A stretch of 64,000 nt of DNA from Acetobacter syzygii (GTDB lineage Bacteria > Pseudomonadota > Alphaproteobacteria > Acetobacterales > Acetobacteraceae): NCBI RefSeq assembly GCF_000964225.1, contig NZ_BAMZ01000003.1:62001-126000 (forward strand). Direction: 5' to 3'. The notes beneath the pieces were generated by a model, which was not told the DNA's origin, ran no database searches, and saw only the letters and a program-made list of their open reading frames with translations. Positions 25,550-33,512 of the stretch are shown here, piece after piece; position 1 is the first letter of the stretch, and each line of letters begins with the position of its first letter. A program made the translations under genes and the position numbers.

Positions 25550-27019
25550 TTACCGATGCCCTGCGGGAAGGTAAACAGCATCGTCCATCTGCCCCACTAC
25601 CGGGCAACGCAGCCTGACACGGAAGAGGGAATAACTGTCGGCCACAATGCCGCCACGACTACGTGACTGGTCGGGCAATGTGCCAAGCACATCAAAAAAA
25701 CGCACATCCGGCTGTCCCTGCCGCCTATGGCTGAGTACCAGATATGCCTCCCCACCACAGGCTGGGTGGGGCAGATTAAACAACTTCCAGCGTGGCTCCA
25801 CCCCCACCACGGTGCGCCCGGGCGCATAAAACGCCAGTTCGGATGCCAGACCATATTCATCCGCCACAAGCGGCACACCTTGAGGCACCACTGTTGCAAT
25901 GACATGGGCAAATTCCGGCCAGCCGCCCATCTGCCGCAATGTTATATCCATGTGTGGAGAGAGACGAAACGGCGTAAACGCGGCCTGCACACACACAATA
26001 CCCGCCAGCCCCACGCCAAAAAAGCTGGCTCCTTTCCACCACGGCCACGTTACACGGGCCGCAGCAAGTGCTGCGGTGGGGTACAGCACAACCGGCCAGT
26101 TAGCCTGTACTCTGGCCCCCAGAGCATGTTGCACAAACACAGCCATAGGCAATGCAACCATGCAGAGCAGCAGCAGGGAAAAACTATCCCGCTTTTTCCA
26201 AAGCAGACCAATGCCGGCAACAAAAAACACAAAAACCAGAGGAGAGGCCAACCCGACCTGCCCACCAAGCAGTTCCCCCATAAAGGTCAACACCCGTGCA
26301 GGCTGCCAGTCGCCTACACGCCCACCCTGCTTGAGAAAACTGGCCCAGGCATGGTGGGCATTCCACCAGATAACCGGGCTAACACAAATGGCAGCCACAC
26401 ACCCTGCAAGCCATGGCCAAGGTGTTATCAGCCATTTGCGCCCATCTTTTGTAACAAGCAGCCACACCACAAGACCAGCCACAGGCAGCAAAGCCGTATA
26501 TTTACTATCAAACCCCAGCCCGGCCGCCAGCCCGACGACCAGCCACATGGAACGCTGCTGCCCAACACAGGCGCGCACCAGTGCCCACAGCATAAGCGCC
26601 ATAAACAGCAGCAAAGGCGTGTCGGGGGTCATAACCAATGTGCCCAGCCCGATAGCCAGAGTACCATTCAGTAATGCCCCTGCCCGTATGGCTCCTTTAT
26701 AAGCCTGTTCCTGCGTGCCCTGCTGCTGCAACCAACAGTAGGCGGCATGAACAACCAGCAGCGTGCCCAACAGAGCCGAAAGTGGCCCCATAAGGCGCAC
26801 ACCCTCAGCCGTATCGCCCGCCAGAGCCATGCCGAGCCGGACCCACACTGCAACCATGGGGGGATGGTCAAAATACCCCGCGGCAGGAGCCAGTGCCCAT
26901 ATGCGGTAGTAGGCCTCGTCCGGTGCGAGTGGAATAAACGCGGCCAGCACAAGACGGAACAGGGTAAGGGCGATCAGCCCGCCCCCCCAATAAACCGACG
27001 CCAGGGAATGCCTTTGCAA
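25550..27019 (-). CDS. GT39/PMT-family membrane glycosyltransferase (ArnT-like)
   Basis: 489-aa integral membrane GT-C glycosyltransferase with about 11 spans. The acidic first loop APDEAYYRIW (D34, E35) and YFDHPP (D51, H52) are typical of PMT_2/ArnT proteins, which use polyprenyl-phosphate sugars on the periplasmic side. The frame is open to 27199, but that extension lies inside the GT2 gene in another frame and is cysteine-rich nonsense; a TTG at 27019, two bases after the GT2 stop and 12 bases after GGAG, is the likely start. It is translationally linked to the GT2–GtrA gene. The sugar and acceptor are unknown. Confidence 0.83.
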   Translation of the reverse strand: MQRHSLASVYWGGGLIALTLFRLVLAAFIPLAPDEAYYRIWALAPAAGYFDHPPMVAVWVRLGMALAGDTAEGVRLMGPLSALLGTLLVVHAAYCWLQQQGTQEQAYKGAIRAGALLNGTLAIGLGTLVMTPDTPLLLFMALMLWALVRACVGQQRSMWLVVGLAAGLGFDSKYTALLPVAGLVVWLLVTKDGRKWLITPWPWLAGCVAAICVSPVIWWNAHHAWASFLKQGGRVGDWQPARVLTFMGELLGGQVGLASPLVFVFFVAGIGLLWKKRDSFSLLLLCMVALPMAVFVQHALGARVQANWPVVLYPTAALAAARVTWPWWKGASFFGVGLAGIVCVQAAFTPFRLSPHMDITLRQMGGWPEFAHVIATVVPQGVPLVADEYGLASELAFYAPGRTVVGVEPRWKLFNLPHPACGGEAYLVLSHRRQGQPDVRFFDVLGTLPDQSRSRGGIVADSYSLFRVRLRCPVVGQMDDAVYLPAGHR

Positions 27020-27021
27020 AA

Positions 27022-28146
27022 TTACCGGGCTCTCCAGATAATTGTTGCGGACATGGCGTAGTTCCAAACCACAGCCAGTACAGCACCCGCCAGACTGGCC
27101 TCGTTCAGCTTGTAGCTCTGCGCATACATCATATGGGCAACACCCACATCGGCCACAGCCCCCACCGAACAGACCAGCATAAACAAGACCAGCCCCCACA
27201 GGCAGCGCCGCCCACGCAGGCGGCGGTCCCGGTATGTAAAGCTGTTATCCAGAAAAAAATTCACAATCATGGCGGCAACACTGCCAATGCCCTGAGCCGT
27301 GGAAAACTCCACGCCAAGGAGGCGGGTCATTTGCATAACCCCCAGATTAACGCCAACGCCAACCAAACCCACAAGGCAAAAGGCAACAAACCGCAACGGC
27401 ACCATCCCGCGGGAAAATTTTTCCAGCAAAAGTGCTGCAAACTGGAGCATAACCACAGCATCCAGCTTGCTCTCGCCTGCCACACGGGGGCGAAAACCGC
27501 AGGCAACTTCCTGCACGGTCAACGGTTTTTCGGATGATAGCAGCAGGTCCAGCAGAATTTTAAAACCTGCACCAGACAGACGTGGTGCAATGGCGGCAAA
27601 TGTTTCCTGCCGTAAGGCAAAAAAACCACTCATGGGGTCTGTCAGTTTGACAGGTAGAAAACACTGCGCCAGCCATATTCCGCCATCGGACAACGCACGA
27701 CGCCACGCATTGGCCAGCCCGGCATTGCTACCACCCTCCACATGGCGGCTGCCAACGGCAATGTCGCAGGTGCCGCTGGTTACGGCCTCTATCAATGCGA
27801 CAATCCGGCTTTCATCATGCTGCAAGTCACCATCCATAACCACCACAACCTGCGCGGAGGAGGACAGGACTCCCTCAATCACTGCGGAGGATAATCCTCT
27901 GCGGCCAATGCGGCAGATGCCGCGCACATAGGGTTTTTGCCGTGCCTGTTCGCGCACGGCCCCTGTTGTGCCATCGGGCGAATGATCATCAACAAAAATA
28001 ACTTCCCACGACCGACCCGCCAGCACTTTTTCCAGCATGGTCACCAGCGGGGCTACGTTGGCAACTTCATTATAACATGGAACAACAATGCTGATCTGTG
28101 GGCTACCCCCGCAAACCGTACCCTCCAACGCATGTCCGGCGGACAT
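27022..28146 (-). CDS. GT2 polyprenyl-phosphate glycosyltransferase fused to GtrA domain
   Basis: 374-aa protein. Residues about 17-240 form a dolichol-phosphate-mannose-synthase-like GT2 domain (VVPCYNEVANV, FVDDHSPDGT, DGDLQHD at 105-111, SRHVEGGS). Residues about 250-372 carry four membrane spans of the GtrA type (MVPLRFVAFCLVGLVGVGVN, VNFFLDNSFTYRDRR). Such fusions load a sugar onto a polyprenyl phosphate and may flip it. The start ATG overlaps the Lrp stop by one base (TAATG), and the GT39 gene follows at once, so synthesis, flipping and transfer are encoded together. Confidence 0.9.
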   Translation of the reverse strand: MSAGHALEGTVCGGSPQISIVVPCYNEVANVAPLVTMLEKVLAGRSWEVIFVDDHSPDGTTGAVREQARQKPYVRGICRIGRRGLSSAVIEGVLSSSAQVVVVMDGDLQHDESRIVALIEAVTSGTCDIAVGSRHVEGGSNAGLANAWRRALSDGGIWLAQCFLPVKLTDPMSGFFALRQETFAAIAPRLSGAGFKILLDLLLSSEKPLTVQEVACGFRPRVAGESKLDAVVMLQFAALLLEKFSRGMVPLRFVAFCLVGLVGVGVNLGVMQMTRLLGVEFSTAQGIGSVAAMIVNFFLDNSFTYRDRRLRGRRCLWGLVLFMLVCSVGAVADVGVAHMMYAQSYKLNEASLAGAVLAVVWNYAMSATIIWRAR

Positions 28147-28631
28147 TATGCGGACGTTCCTTCCCGCGCATCCGGCAGGGGCACTCCCTTGCGTTCCAGA
28201 CTTGTCCGTATGGTCTGCAATGTCTGCACCCGGATAACATGGGGCGCTTCGGTCAACTGGCGGGTCAACACATTCTCATGCGCGGCATCCCGCGCGATTA
28301 ACCGAACCAGAAAATCCCCACCACCGCGAATCATGTGGCATTCGCGGACTTCCGGCCAGGCGGCAAGCTGCTGCTCAAACGCGGAGAGTACTGTTTCCTT
28401 CTGACTATCCAGCCCGATGAGCGCAAAAAAGATAATTGGCCAGCCAAGGGCCGTGGCATCCGGCTGGGCATGATAACCGCGAATAACCCCCTCCTCCTCC
28501 AGACGGCGCACACGCCGCAGGCATGGAGGGGCTGAAATGCCAACACGCCGTGCAAGTTCGACATTGGTCATACGACCATCATCCTGCAGCTCAGCTACGA
28601 TACGAAGATCAACAGCGTCCAGATCCGTCAC
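28146..28631 (-). CDS. Lrp/AsnC-family transcriptional regulator
   Basis: 161-aa regulator with an N-terminal helix-turn-helix ([30 protein letters not shown]) and a C-terminal RAM/ligand domain ([17 protein letters not shown]). The start is chosen at GTG 28631 by family length; TTG 28655 (after GGGAG) and ATG 28724 (after AAGGG) are also open. It is divergent from trxB, so the 28632-28836 stretch holds both promoters. Its stop overlaps the GT2–GtrA start by one base, so it may regulate that unit as well as itself. The effector is not known. Confidence 0.85.
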   Translation of the reverse strand: MTDLDAVDLRIVAELQDDGRMTNVELARRVGISAPPCLRRVRRLEEEGVIRGYHAQPDATALGWPIIFFALIGLDSQKETVLSAFEQQLAAWPEVRECHMIRGGGDFLVRLIARDAAHENVLTRQLTEAPHVIRVQTLQTIRTSLERKGVPLPDAREGTSA

Positions 28632-28836
28632 CTTATCCGACCCAATCCTGTGCAAGATGGAACTCCCAGAAAGAGCGGCGAGTATATGCCATGCTACCCG
28701 CCATGCCGCAAACTCATCTCTCAACCCTTGCTCAACGCCAAGTCACCCGTCATATCCTTTTTTCCAAATTCACTTTGAACCACGCTTGCGCGGCATAACA
28801 GCACCCGCACTTCCTACTTTGGGGGATTCTTCTGGC

Positions 28837-29790
28837 ATGACCGAGACCATTACGACTGACCTGCTTGTTATTGGCGCAGGCCCGGCTGGCTATACCGCAG
28901 CCATTTATGCCGCACGCGCCAACCTGTCCCCCGTTCTGGTCGCAGGGCTACAGCCCGGTGGCCAGCTGACCATTACAACAGACGTGGAAAACTACCCCGG
29001 TTTTGCCAAGGCCGTGCAAGGCCCATGGCTTATGGAACAGATGGCCGAGCAGGCCCAGAATGTTGGCACCCGGATTGAATACGATATTATTACATCCGTG
29101 GACTTCAGCGCTGGCTCCCCCTTCCGGCTGACTGGGGATTCCGGAACTGTTTATGTTGCCAGGGCTGTTATTGTTGCAACTGGCGCGCAGGCACGCTGGC
29201 TGGGCCTGCCCAGCGAAAAGCGGCTGCAGGGTGGCGGGGTTTCCGCCTGTGCAACATGCGATGGCTTTTTCTACCGCGGCAAAAAAGTTGCCGTGGTCGG
29301 TGGCGGCAACACCGCAGTTGAAGAGGCTCTTTACCTGACCCACCATGCGTCGCACGTAACGCTCATCCACCGCCGCGACTCTTTGCGTGCCGAAAAAATT
29401 CTTCAAGACCGCCTACTCAACCATCCCAAAATTTCGGTCATATGGAATAGTGCCGTGGAGGATATTCTTTCCACCGGCACGCCGGAAGTGGTTTGTGGCG
29501 TGCGCCTGCGCAACCTTGTGGACCAGAGCGAAACAACGCTCGAAACCGATGGCCTGTTCATTGCCATTGGCCATGCCCCAACGACTGGAATCTTCAAGGG
29601 GCAACTCGCTCTTGACCACGAAGGGTACATTGAAACCACCCCCGGAACGACCCGCACATCTGTCCCCGGTGTATTTGCCGCAGGCGATGTACAGGACAAA
29701 ATATACCGGCAGGCCGTAACCGCGGCAGGCACTGGATGCATGGCTGCACTGGATGCAGAGCGGTATCTGGCAGAATTACCCAAAACGTAA
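28837..29790 (+). CDS. trxB: Thioredoxin reductase
   Basis: 317-aa NADPH-dependent flavoprotein that reduces thioredoxin. It has the FAD motif [15 protein letters not shown] (about 13-27), the redox-active CATC (138-141), the NADPH motif [14 protein letters not shown] and the C-terminal FAD segment [14 protein letters not shown]. The frame is open from 28537, but ATG 28837 gives the standard length. It is divergent from the Lrp gene and followed after about 100 bases by a LysR gene. Confidence 0.96.
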   Translation: MTETITTDLLVIGAGPAGYTAAIYAARANLSPVLVAGLQPGGQLTITTDVENYPGFAKAVQGPWLMEQMAEQAQNVGTRIEYDIITSVDFSAGSPFRLTGDSGTVYVARAVIVATGAQARWLGLPSEKRLQGGGVSACATCDGFFYRGKKVAVVGGGNTAVEEALYLTHHASHVTLIHRRDSLRAEKILQDRLLNHPKISVIWNSAVEDILSTGTPEVVCGVRLRNLVDQSETTLETDGLFIAIGHAPTTGIFKGQLALDHEGYIETTPGTTRTSVPGVFAAGDVQDKIYRQAVTAAGTGCMAALDAERYLAELPKT

Positions 29791-29893
29791 AGCTGCCCAT
29801 ACCTTGACCACATGCAGTAATTACTGCACGTAGTAGCTTCGAAAGCATGGTATTGTGCTTTTGTAATTTCAGTCAATTTAGCAGGAGGCGTGC

Positions 29894-30775
29894 GTGGACT
29901 GGGACAAACTCCGGGTTTTCCATGCCGTAGCGGAAGCCGGTTCCTTTACCCACGCGGGGGATGTGCTTAACCTAAGCCAGTCTGCCGTATCCAGACAGAT
30001 TTCTGCTCTGGAAGATGTTCTTCAGGTGCCCCTATTCCACCGCCATGCGCGTGGATTGATCCTGACTGAGCAAGGGGAAACCTTGCACAAAACGGTGCGG
30101 GAAGTGTTCTCCAAACTGGAGATGACACAGACCTTGCTGACAGAAAGCAAGGAAAAAGCCGCAGGCCGCCTACGGGTTACAACCACAACAGGATTTGGCA
30201 ACTGCTGGCTTATGCCACGACTCCATAAATTTATGGAAGCAAACCCTGAAATTGATATCTGCCTTATTCTGGAAGACAATGATCTGGATCTGGGGATGCG
30301 TGAGGCCGATGTGGCAGTGCGGATGCACGCACCACGCCAGCCAGACCTGATCCAGCGCCATCTGGCAGACTTTAATTTACCAATTTTTGCAGCACCACAC
30401 TACATTGAACGCCATGGGATGCCCGCCTCCCTGGAAGATGTAAAGAACCATCAACTGGTTCTGTTTGGTGAGCACCACCCCCCTGTAGCACACATTAACT
30501 GGCTGGCTGATGCCGGACAGGTCAGCAGCCACACCCGCCCTGCCCGCCTGGAAGTCAACAGCATGGCCGCCATGGCATCCGCCATCGCAGCCGGTTTGGG
30601 TATTGGCTCCATTCCATCTTATGCAGCCAGCAAATTCCCGGATCTGATCCAGATTTTACCGGAAATTACGACCCCAACAGTTGATGCCTACTTTGTTTAC
30701 CCTGAAGAATTGCGGAGCTCCAAGCGTGTTGCTGTGTTCCGCGACTTCCTTATGAGCGAACTCGGTATTCGCTAA
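29894..30775 (+). CDS. LysR-family transcriptional regulator
   Basis: 293-aa regulator starting at GTG 29894, with GCAGGAGG eight bases upstream. The N-terminal helix-turn-helix is AGDVLNLSQSAVSRQISALE. The co-inducer domain includes RLRVTTTTGFGNCWL and VNSMAAMASAIAAGLGIGSIP. Adjacency to trxB suggests a possible link to thiol or redox control, but target and ligand cannot be read from sequence. A long hairpin follows its stop codon. Confidence 0.9.
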   Translation: MDWDKLRVFHAVAEAGSFTHAGDVLNLSQSAVSRQISALEDVLQVPLFHRHARGLILTEQGETLHKTVREVFSKLEMTQTLLTESKEKAAGRLRVTTTTGFGNCWLMPRLHKFMEANPEIDICLILEDNDLDLGMREADVAVRMHAPRQPDLIQRHLADFNLPIFAAPHYIERHGMPASLEDVKNHQLVLFGEHHPPVAHINWLADAGQVSSHTRPARLEVNSMAAMASAIAAGLGIGSIPSYAASKFPDLIQILPEITTPTVDAYFVYPEELRSSKRVAVFRDFLMSELGIR

Positions 30776-30794
30776 GACTACCAAAAACGTTTTT

Positions 30795-30839
30795 CCAGAT
30801 CCCGATTAACGCTCCCACAGGGGAGGCATCGGGATCTGG
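30795..30839 (+). terminator. Long hairpin after the LysR gene
   Basis: A perfect 12-bp outer stem, CCAGATCCCGAT (30795-30806) and ATCGGGATCTGG (30828-30839), encloses a smaller CTCCC/GGGAG hairpin. The U-run is poor, so it may be a terminator with an RNA-stability function. Confidence 0.65.
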
Positions 30840-31263
30840 ATTATTCCGGTTTTGTACCGTATCAATATTACACCCCCAAAATCATTCAAACAGCCAAATC
30901 AGGCTCTGGAAGCATCGCTTTTCGAACACCGATACGCGCTCCATCTGCCCTGCAAATGCGCTTTAATATTTCTGACACAATAGAATATTATCAAGTCAAC
31001 TTTATAAATTTCCAGACTATTCATAAAATATTGATAAGAGACCCATCTTTGCCAGAGCAGCATTGCGCCACAGGTATTACTGAATAGAAATATTACAGAT
31101 AGTTTATGTAAATCCATTCAAATACTGAAATTTCGACACCACATTGTAACACTTTATATCGTTCTATCCATATTTTTTGTTTTTTTGTTTATTGCTAGTT
31201 CACAAACACACAATAATTGATTATGGTTCTCATTATTCACACTGAATTTTAATTAGGCCTGTC
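30840..31263. other. AT-rich non-coding stretch upstream of mucR
   Basis: About 420 bases that are visibly poorer in G+C than the rest of the window, with many TA steps and a T-tract near 31180-31192. Only a doubtful 72-codon minus-strand frame is present. TTGTAA near 31144 and TTCACA near 31199 could be -35 elements for mucR. MucR-type regulators prefer AT-rich DNA, so autoregulation here is plausible but inferred. Confidence 0.6.
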
Positions 31264-31728
31264 ATGAGTGAGATCCAGAACTATTCGCCTCTCCTAGATC
31301 TTGTATCCGAGATCGTGTCTGCGCACGTCTCCAACAACCAGACGGACCCTGCTGCCATTCCGGTTCTGATCAAGGAAGTTTTCCAAGCCCTCAAAACGGC
31401 TGACCAGCCGCAGAGCGAGCCTGAAAAACTGCAGCCAGCTGTTCCAGTCAAACGTTCGGTCTTCCCGGACTATATCGTCTGCCTTGAAGACGGTAAAAAA
31501 CTGAAAATGCTCAAGCGCCACCTACAGAGCGCTTATGGCATGTCCCCCGAGCAGTACCGCGAACGCTGGAACCTGCCCGCAGACTACCCCATGGTTGCTC
31601 CCAACTATGCTGAACGTCGCTCCACTCTGGCACGTGAGATCGGTCTGGGCCGCAAGATCCACGCTGCAGGGGATGAAGACGAAACGTCCGGTCGGGCAAA
31701 GCGCGGCAAAAAGGCAACGACGGCCTAA
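31264..31728 (+). CDS. MucR/Ros-family zinc-finger transcriptional regulator
   Basis: 154-aa regulator with the single prokaryotic zinc finger of the family: CLEDGKKLKMLKRHLQSAYG, followed by MSPEQYRERWNLPADYPMVAPNYAERRS. The CxxD start of the finger, in place of CxxC, is common in MucR proteins. The C-terminal tail is basic (AKRGKKATTA). In related alphaproteobacteria these proteins silence AT-rich genes for envelope polysaccharide, motility and virulence. Its own 5' region is AT-rich. Confidence 0.93.
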   Translation: MSEIQNYSPLLDLVSEIVSAHVSNNQTDPAAIPVLIKEVFQALKTADQPQSEPEKLQPAVPVKRSVFPDYIVCLEDGKKLKMLKRHLQSAYGMSPEQYRERWNLPADYPMVAPNYAERRSTLAREIGLGRKIHAAGDEDETSGRAKRGKKATTA

Positions 31729-31817
31729 AATAACAAATGTGGTCTGGCGGTCTGGCACTCTTGGTCGATCGCCACACATTTTTATCTTGACGCTCAGCCA
31801 TACAGGGCGGAATGCTG

Positions 31818-31847
31818 CCATCTGTCTGACACAGATGGACGTCAGAC
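31818..31847 (+). promoter_or_regulatory. Two overlapping hairpins in the ihfB leader
   Basis: CCATCTGT (31818-31825) pairs perfectly with ACAGATGG (31831-31838). GTCTGAC (31824-31830) can instead pair with GTCAGAC (31841-31847). The two structures exclude each other, and the ATG of ihfB is 33 bases further on. This could be an RNA switch or a protein-binding dyad. The pairing is visible; a function is not shown. Confidence 0.5.
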
Positions 31848-31879
31848 CTTCTACTCCACCCTAACCGGCAGGGGGCTCC

Positions 31880-32170
31880 ATGACGCGGTCTGAACTTATT
31901 GCCATTCTTATAGAAAAAAACCCCCACTTGCAGCTTAGAGAGGCTACGCTGCTGGTAAATACGGTTTTTGGCGGCATAACAAGCAGTCTGGCAGCAGGTA
32001 ACCGCGTTGAGTTGCGTGGGTTTGGTGCTTTTTCCGTTAAGGAAAGGGAACCACGCCTGGGTCGCAACCCCAAAACGGGGGAGCAGGTCAAGGTCAGCAA
32101 AAAGCTGGTTCCTTTTTTCAAAACAGGTAAAGAACTGCATCAACGCCTTAACAAGGCGGATGAGGCATAA
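31880..32170 (+). CDS. ihfB: Integration host factor subunit beta
   Basis: 96-aa DNA-bending protein that pairs with IhfA. The beta-arm motif [27 protein letters not shown] is that of the IHF/HU superfamily, and the N-terminus [15 protein letters not shown] is typical of the beta chain. The alpha chain is encoded at 37.2-37.5 kb. A short Shine-Dalgarno (AGGGGG) lies about five bases before the ATG. Confidence 0.93.
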   Translation: MTRSELIAILIEKNPHLQLREATLLVNTVFGGITSSLAAGNRVELRGFGAFSVKEREPRLGRNPKTGEQVKVSKKLVPFFKTGKELHQRLNKADEA

Positions 32171-32225
32171 CGTTCTTTCCGAGCCATGCTGCATGGCCCA
32201 TTGTGGTCCAGTATGGATGGCTGCC

Positions 32226-33485
32226 TTACTGCGCCACGTAACTGGCGGCCATACGCAAATCTTCTACAAATCGTGCATATTCGCGCTGCTTGCTGGCTTC
32301 ATCTGGTAAACGCAGCAGATAAGAAGGGTGCACTGTCACCAATCCTTGCGTTCCGTCTTCCAGTGGAAAAATACGGGAACGGGTGCGCGATATTGTTGTG
32401 GGTTTTTGCAAAATACTGTGTGCTGCCGTTGCGCCCAGCATAACAAGCAGCTTTGGTTTAACGGCTGTCCGCTCTGCCTCCAACCATACCCGACATGCAG
32501 CTATATGCTCTGCCTCGGGCTTTTGGTGCAACCTGCGCGTTCCATTCCATATAAAATGAAAATGCTTAACAGCATTGGTAATGTAAAGCTGGTCACGGTG
32601 TAATCCGGCTTCCTGCAAGGCATCATCCAAGACCTGCCCGGCTGGCCCCACAAAAGGCCGACCTTGCCGGTCTTCCTGGTCACCCGGTTGTTCACCAACC
32701 AGCATAATACTGGCCTGCGCCGCCCCTTCCCCAAAAACCGTACGGGATGCGGCGTGCCATAAGCCACAAGCCCGGCAATCCATTGCCAAAGCACCAAGTC
32801 TGGTCAGAGAAGATGCTGAGGTTACATCCCCAAGGTGGGGCGGCCACACGCTGCGCACGTAACCACGCCAGACCCCAACGCCATCTGCCTGCCATACGAC
32901 AGAATCATCCTCAGCCGCTCTATCTGTTCCTACGGCAAACCGTATGCCATGCCCTGTCCACTCCATGCGCCTGTATGGCGTAACAACGCGCCATGGTCGG
33001 GCATTGCGCTGCATACAGTAATGCGCATTCGCTTCGAGAATATAATGCTCGGGAACATCATGCAGCAGATGCTCCGAGCGCTGCGCACAAAACGCCGAAA
33101 AAATATCTCTAAACCGGAACGTATCTGCTTTGACCTGACCAATACTGCACCGAAGCCACTGCAAATCGGGGTCATGGATATTGGTTAGATCAAGCGCTTC
33201 ATGCTCAAGACGATACAGAATACGATAAAGCACGGCAAAACGCTGTGGATCGCAGACCTGTAGGGCCTGCCCCAGAGCACCAACAAACCGACGGGATAGA
33301 TTAAAAGCGGGCTGGGCTGGCTCCAAACCTTGCGGCAACGCACGCGGAGTCCATGGCTGGTCCTGTTCTGTTGCTGCTACACGCCAGACCACGGACTCTG
33401 GCACAACACCGGCCTGCACATAATGCCTTGCAGCGTTGCGCCATGTCTCAAAATCGACCTGATGCGCCAGAACGACCTCATACAT
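32226..33485 (-). CDS. DUF4130 domain fused to UdgX-type uracil-DNA glycosylase
   Basis: 419-aa two-domain protein. Residues about 1-215 form a DUF4130 domain. Residues 225-419 form a UDG-superfamily domain with GEQPGDQEDRQGRPFVGPAG (264-283), TRRLHQKP (H320) and HPSYLLR (386-392). The RRxH loop is the hallmark of UdgX, which binds uracil in DNA covalently through this histidine. Cys237, Cys240 and Cys331 can ligate an Fe-S cluster, and a VKHF segment (H308) stands where family-4 enzymes have another Cys. No radical-SAM partner, often seen with DUF4130, is adjacent. It is 27 bases downstream of murJ. Confidence 0.88.
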   Translation of the reverse strand: MYEVVLAHQVDFETWRNAARHYVQAGVVPESVVWRVAATEQDQPWTPRALPQGLEPAQPAFNLSRRFVGALGQALQVCDPQRFAVLYRILYRLEHEALDLTNIHDPDLQWLRCSIGQVKADTFRFRDIFSAFCAQRSEHLLHDVPEHYILEANAHYCMQRNARPWRVVTPYRRMEWTGHGIRFAVGTDRAAEDDSVVWQADGVGVWRGYVRSVWPPHLGDVTSASSLTRLGALAMDCRACGLWHAASRTVFGEGAAQASIMLVGEQPGDQEDRQGRPFVGPAGQVLDDALQEAGLHRDQLYITNAVKHFHFIWNGTRRLHQKPEAEHIAACRVWLEAERTAVKPKLLVMLGATAAHSILQKPTTISRTRSRIFPLEDGTQGLVTVHPSYLLRLPDEASKQREYARFVEDLRMAASYVAQ

Positions 33486-33512
33486 GACCTGCCATTACCT
33501 TCCCTGTTTTAT

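Noticed and set aside
27020-27199. 60-residue N-terminal extension of the GT39 gene
   Set aside because: It lies inside the GT2–GtrA gene in another frame, is rich in Cys/Gly and contains no family sequence; a TTG at 27019 fits better.
30899-31117. 72-codon minus-strand frame in the AT-rich region
   Set aside because: No Shine-Dalgarno, no domain and unusual codon use; it is treated as non-coding.
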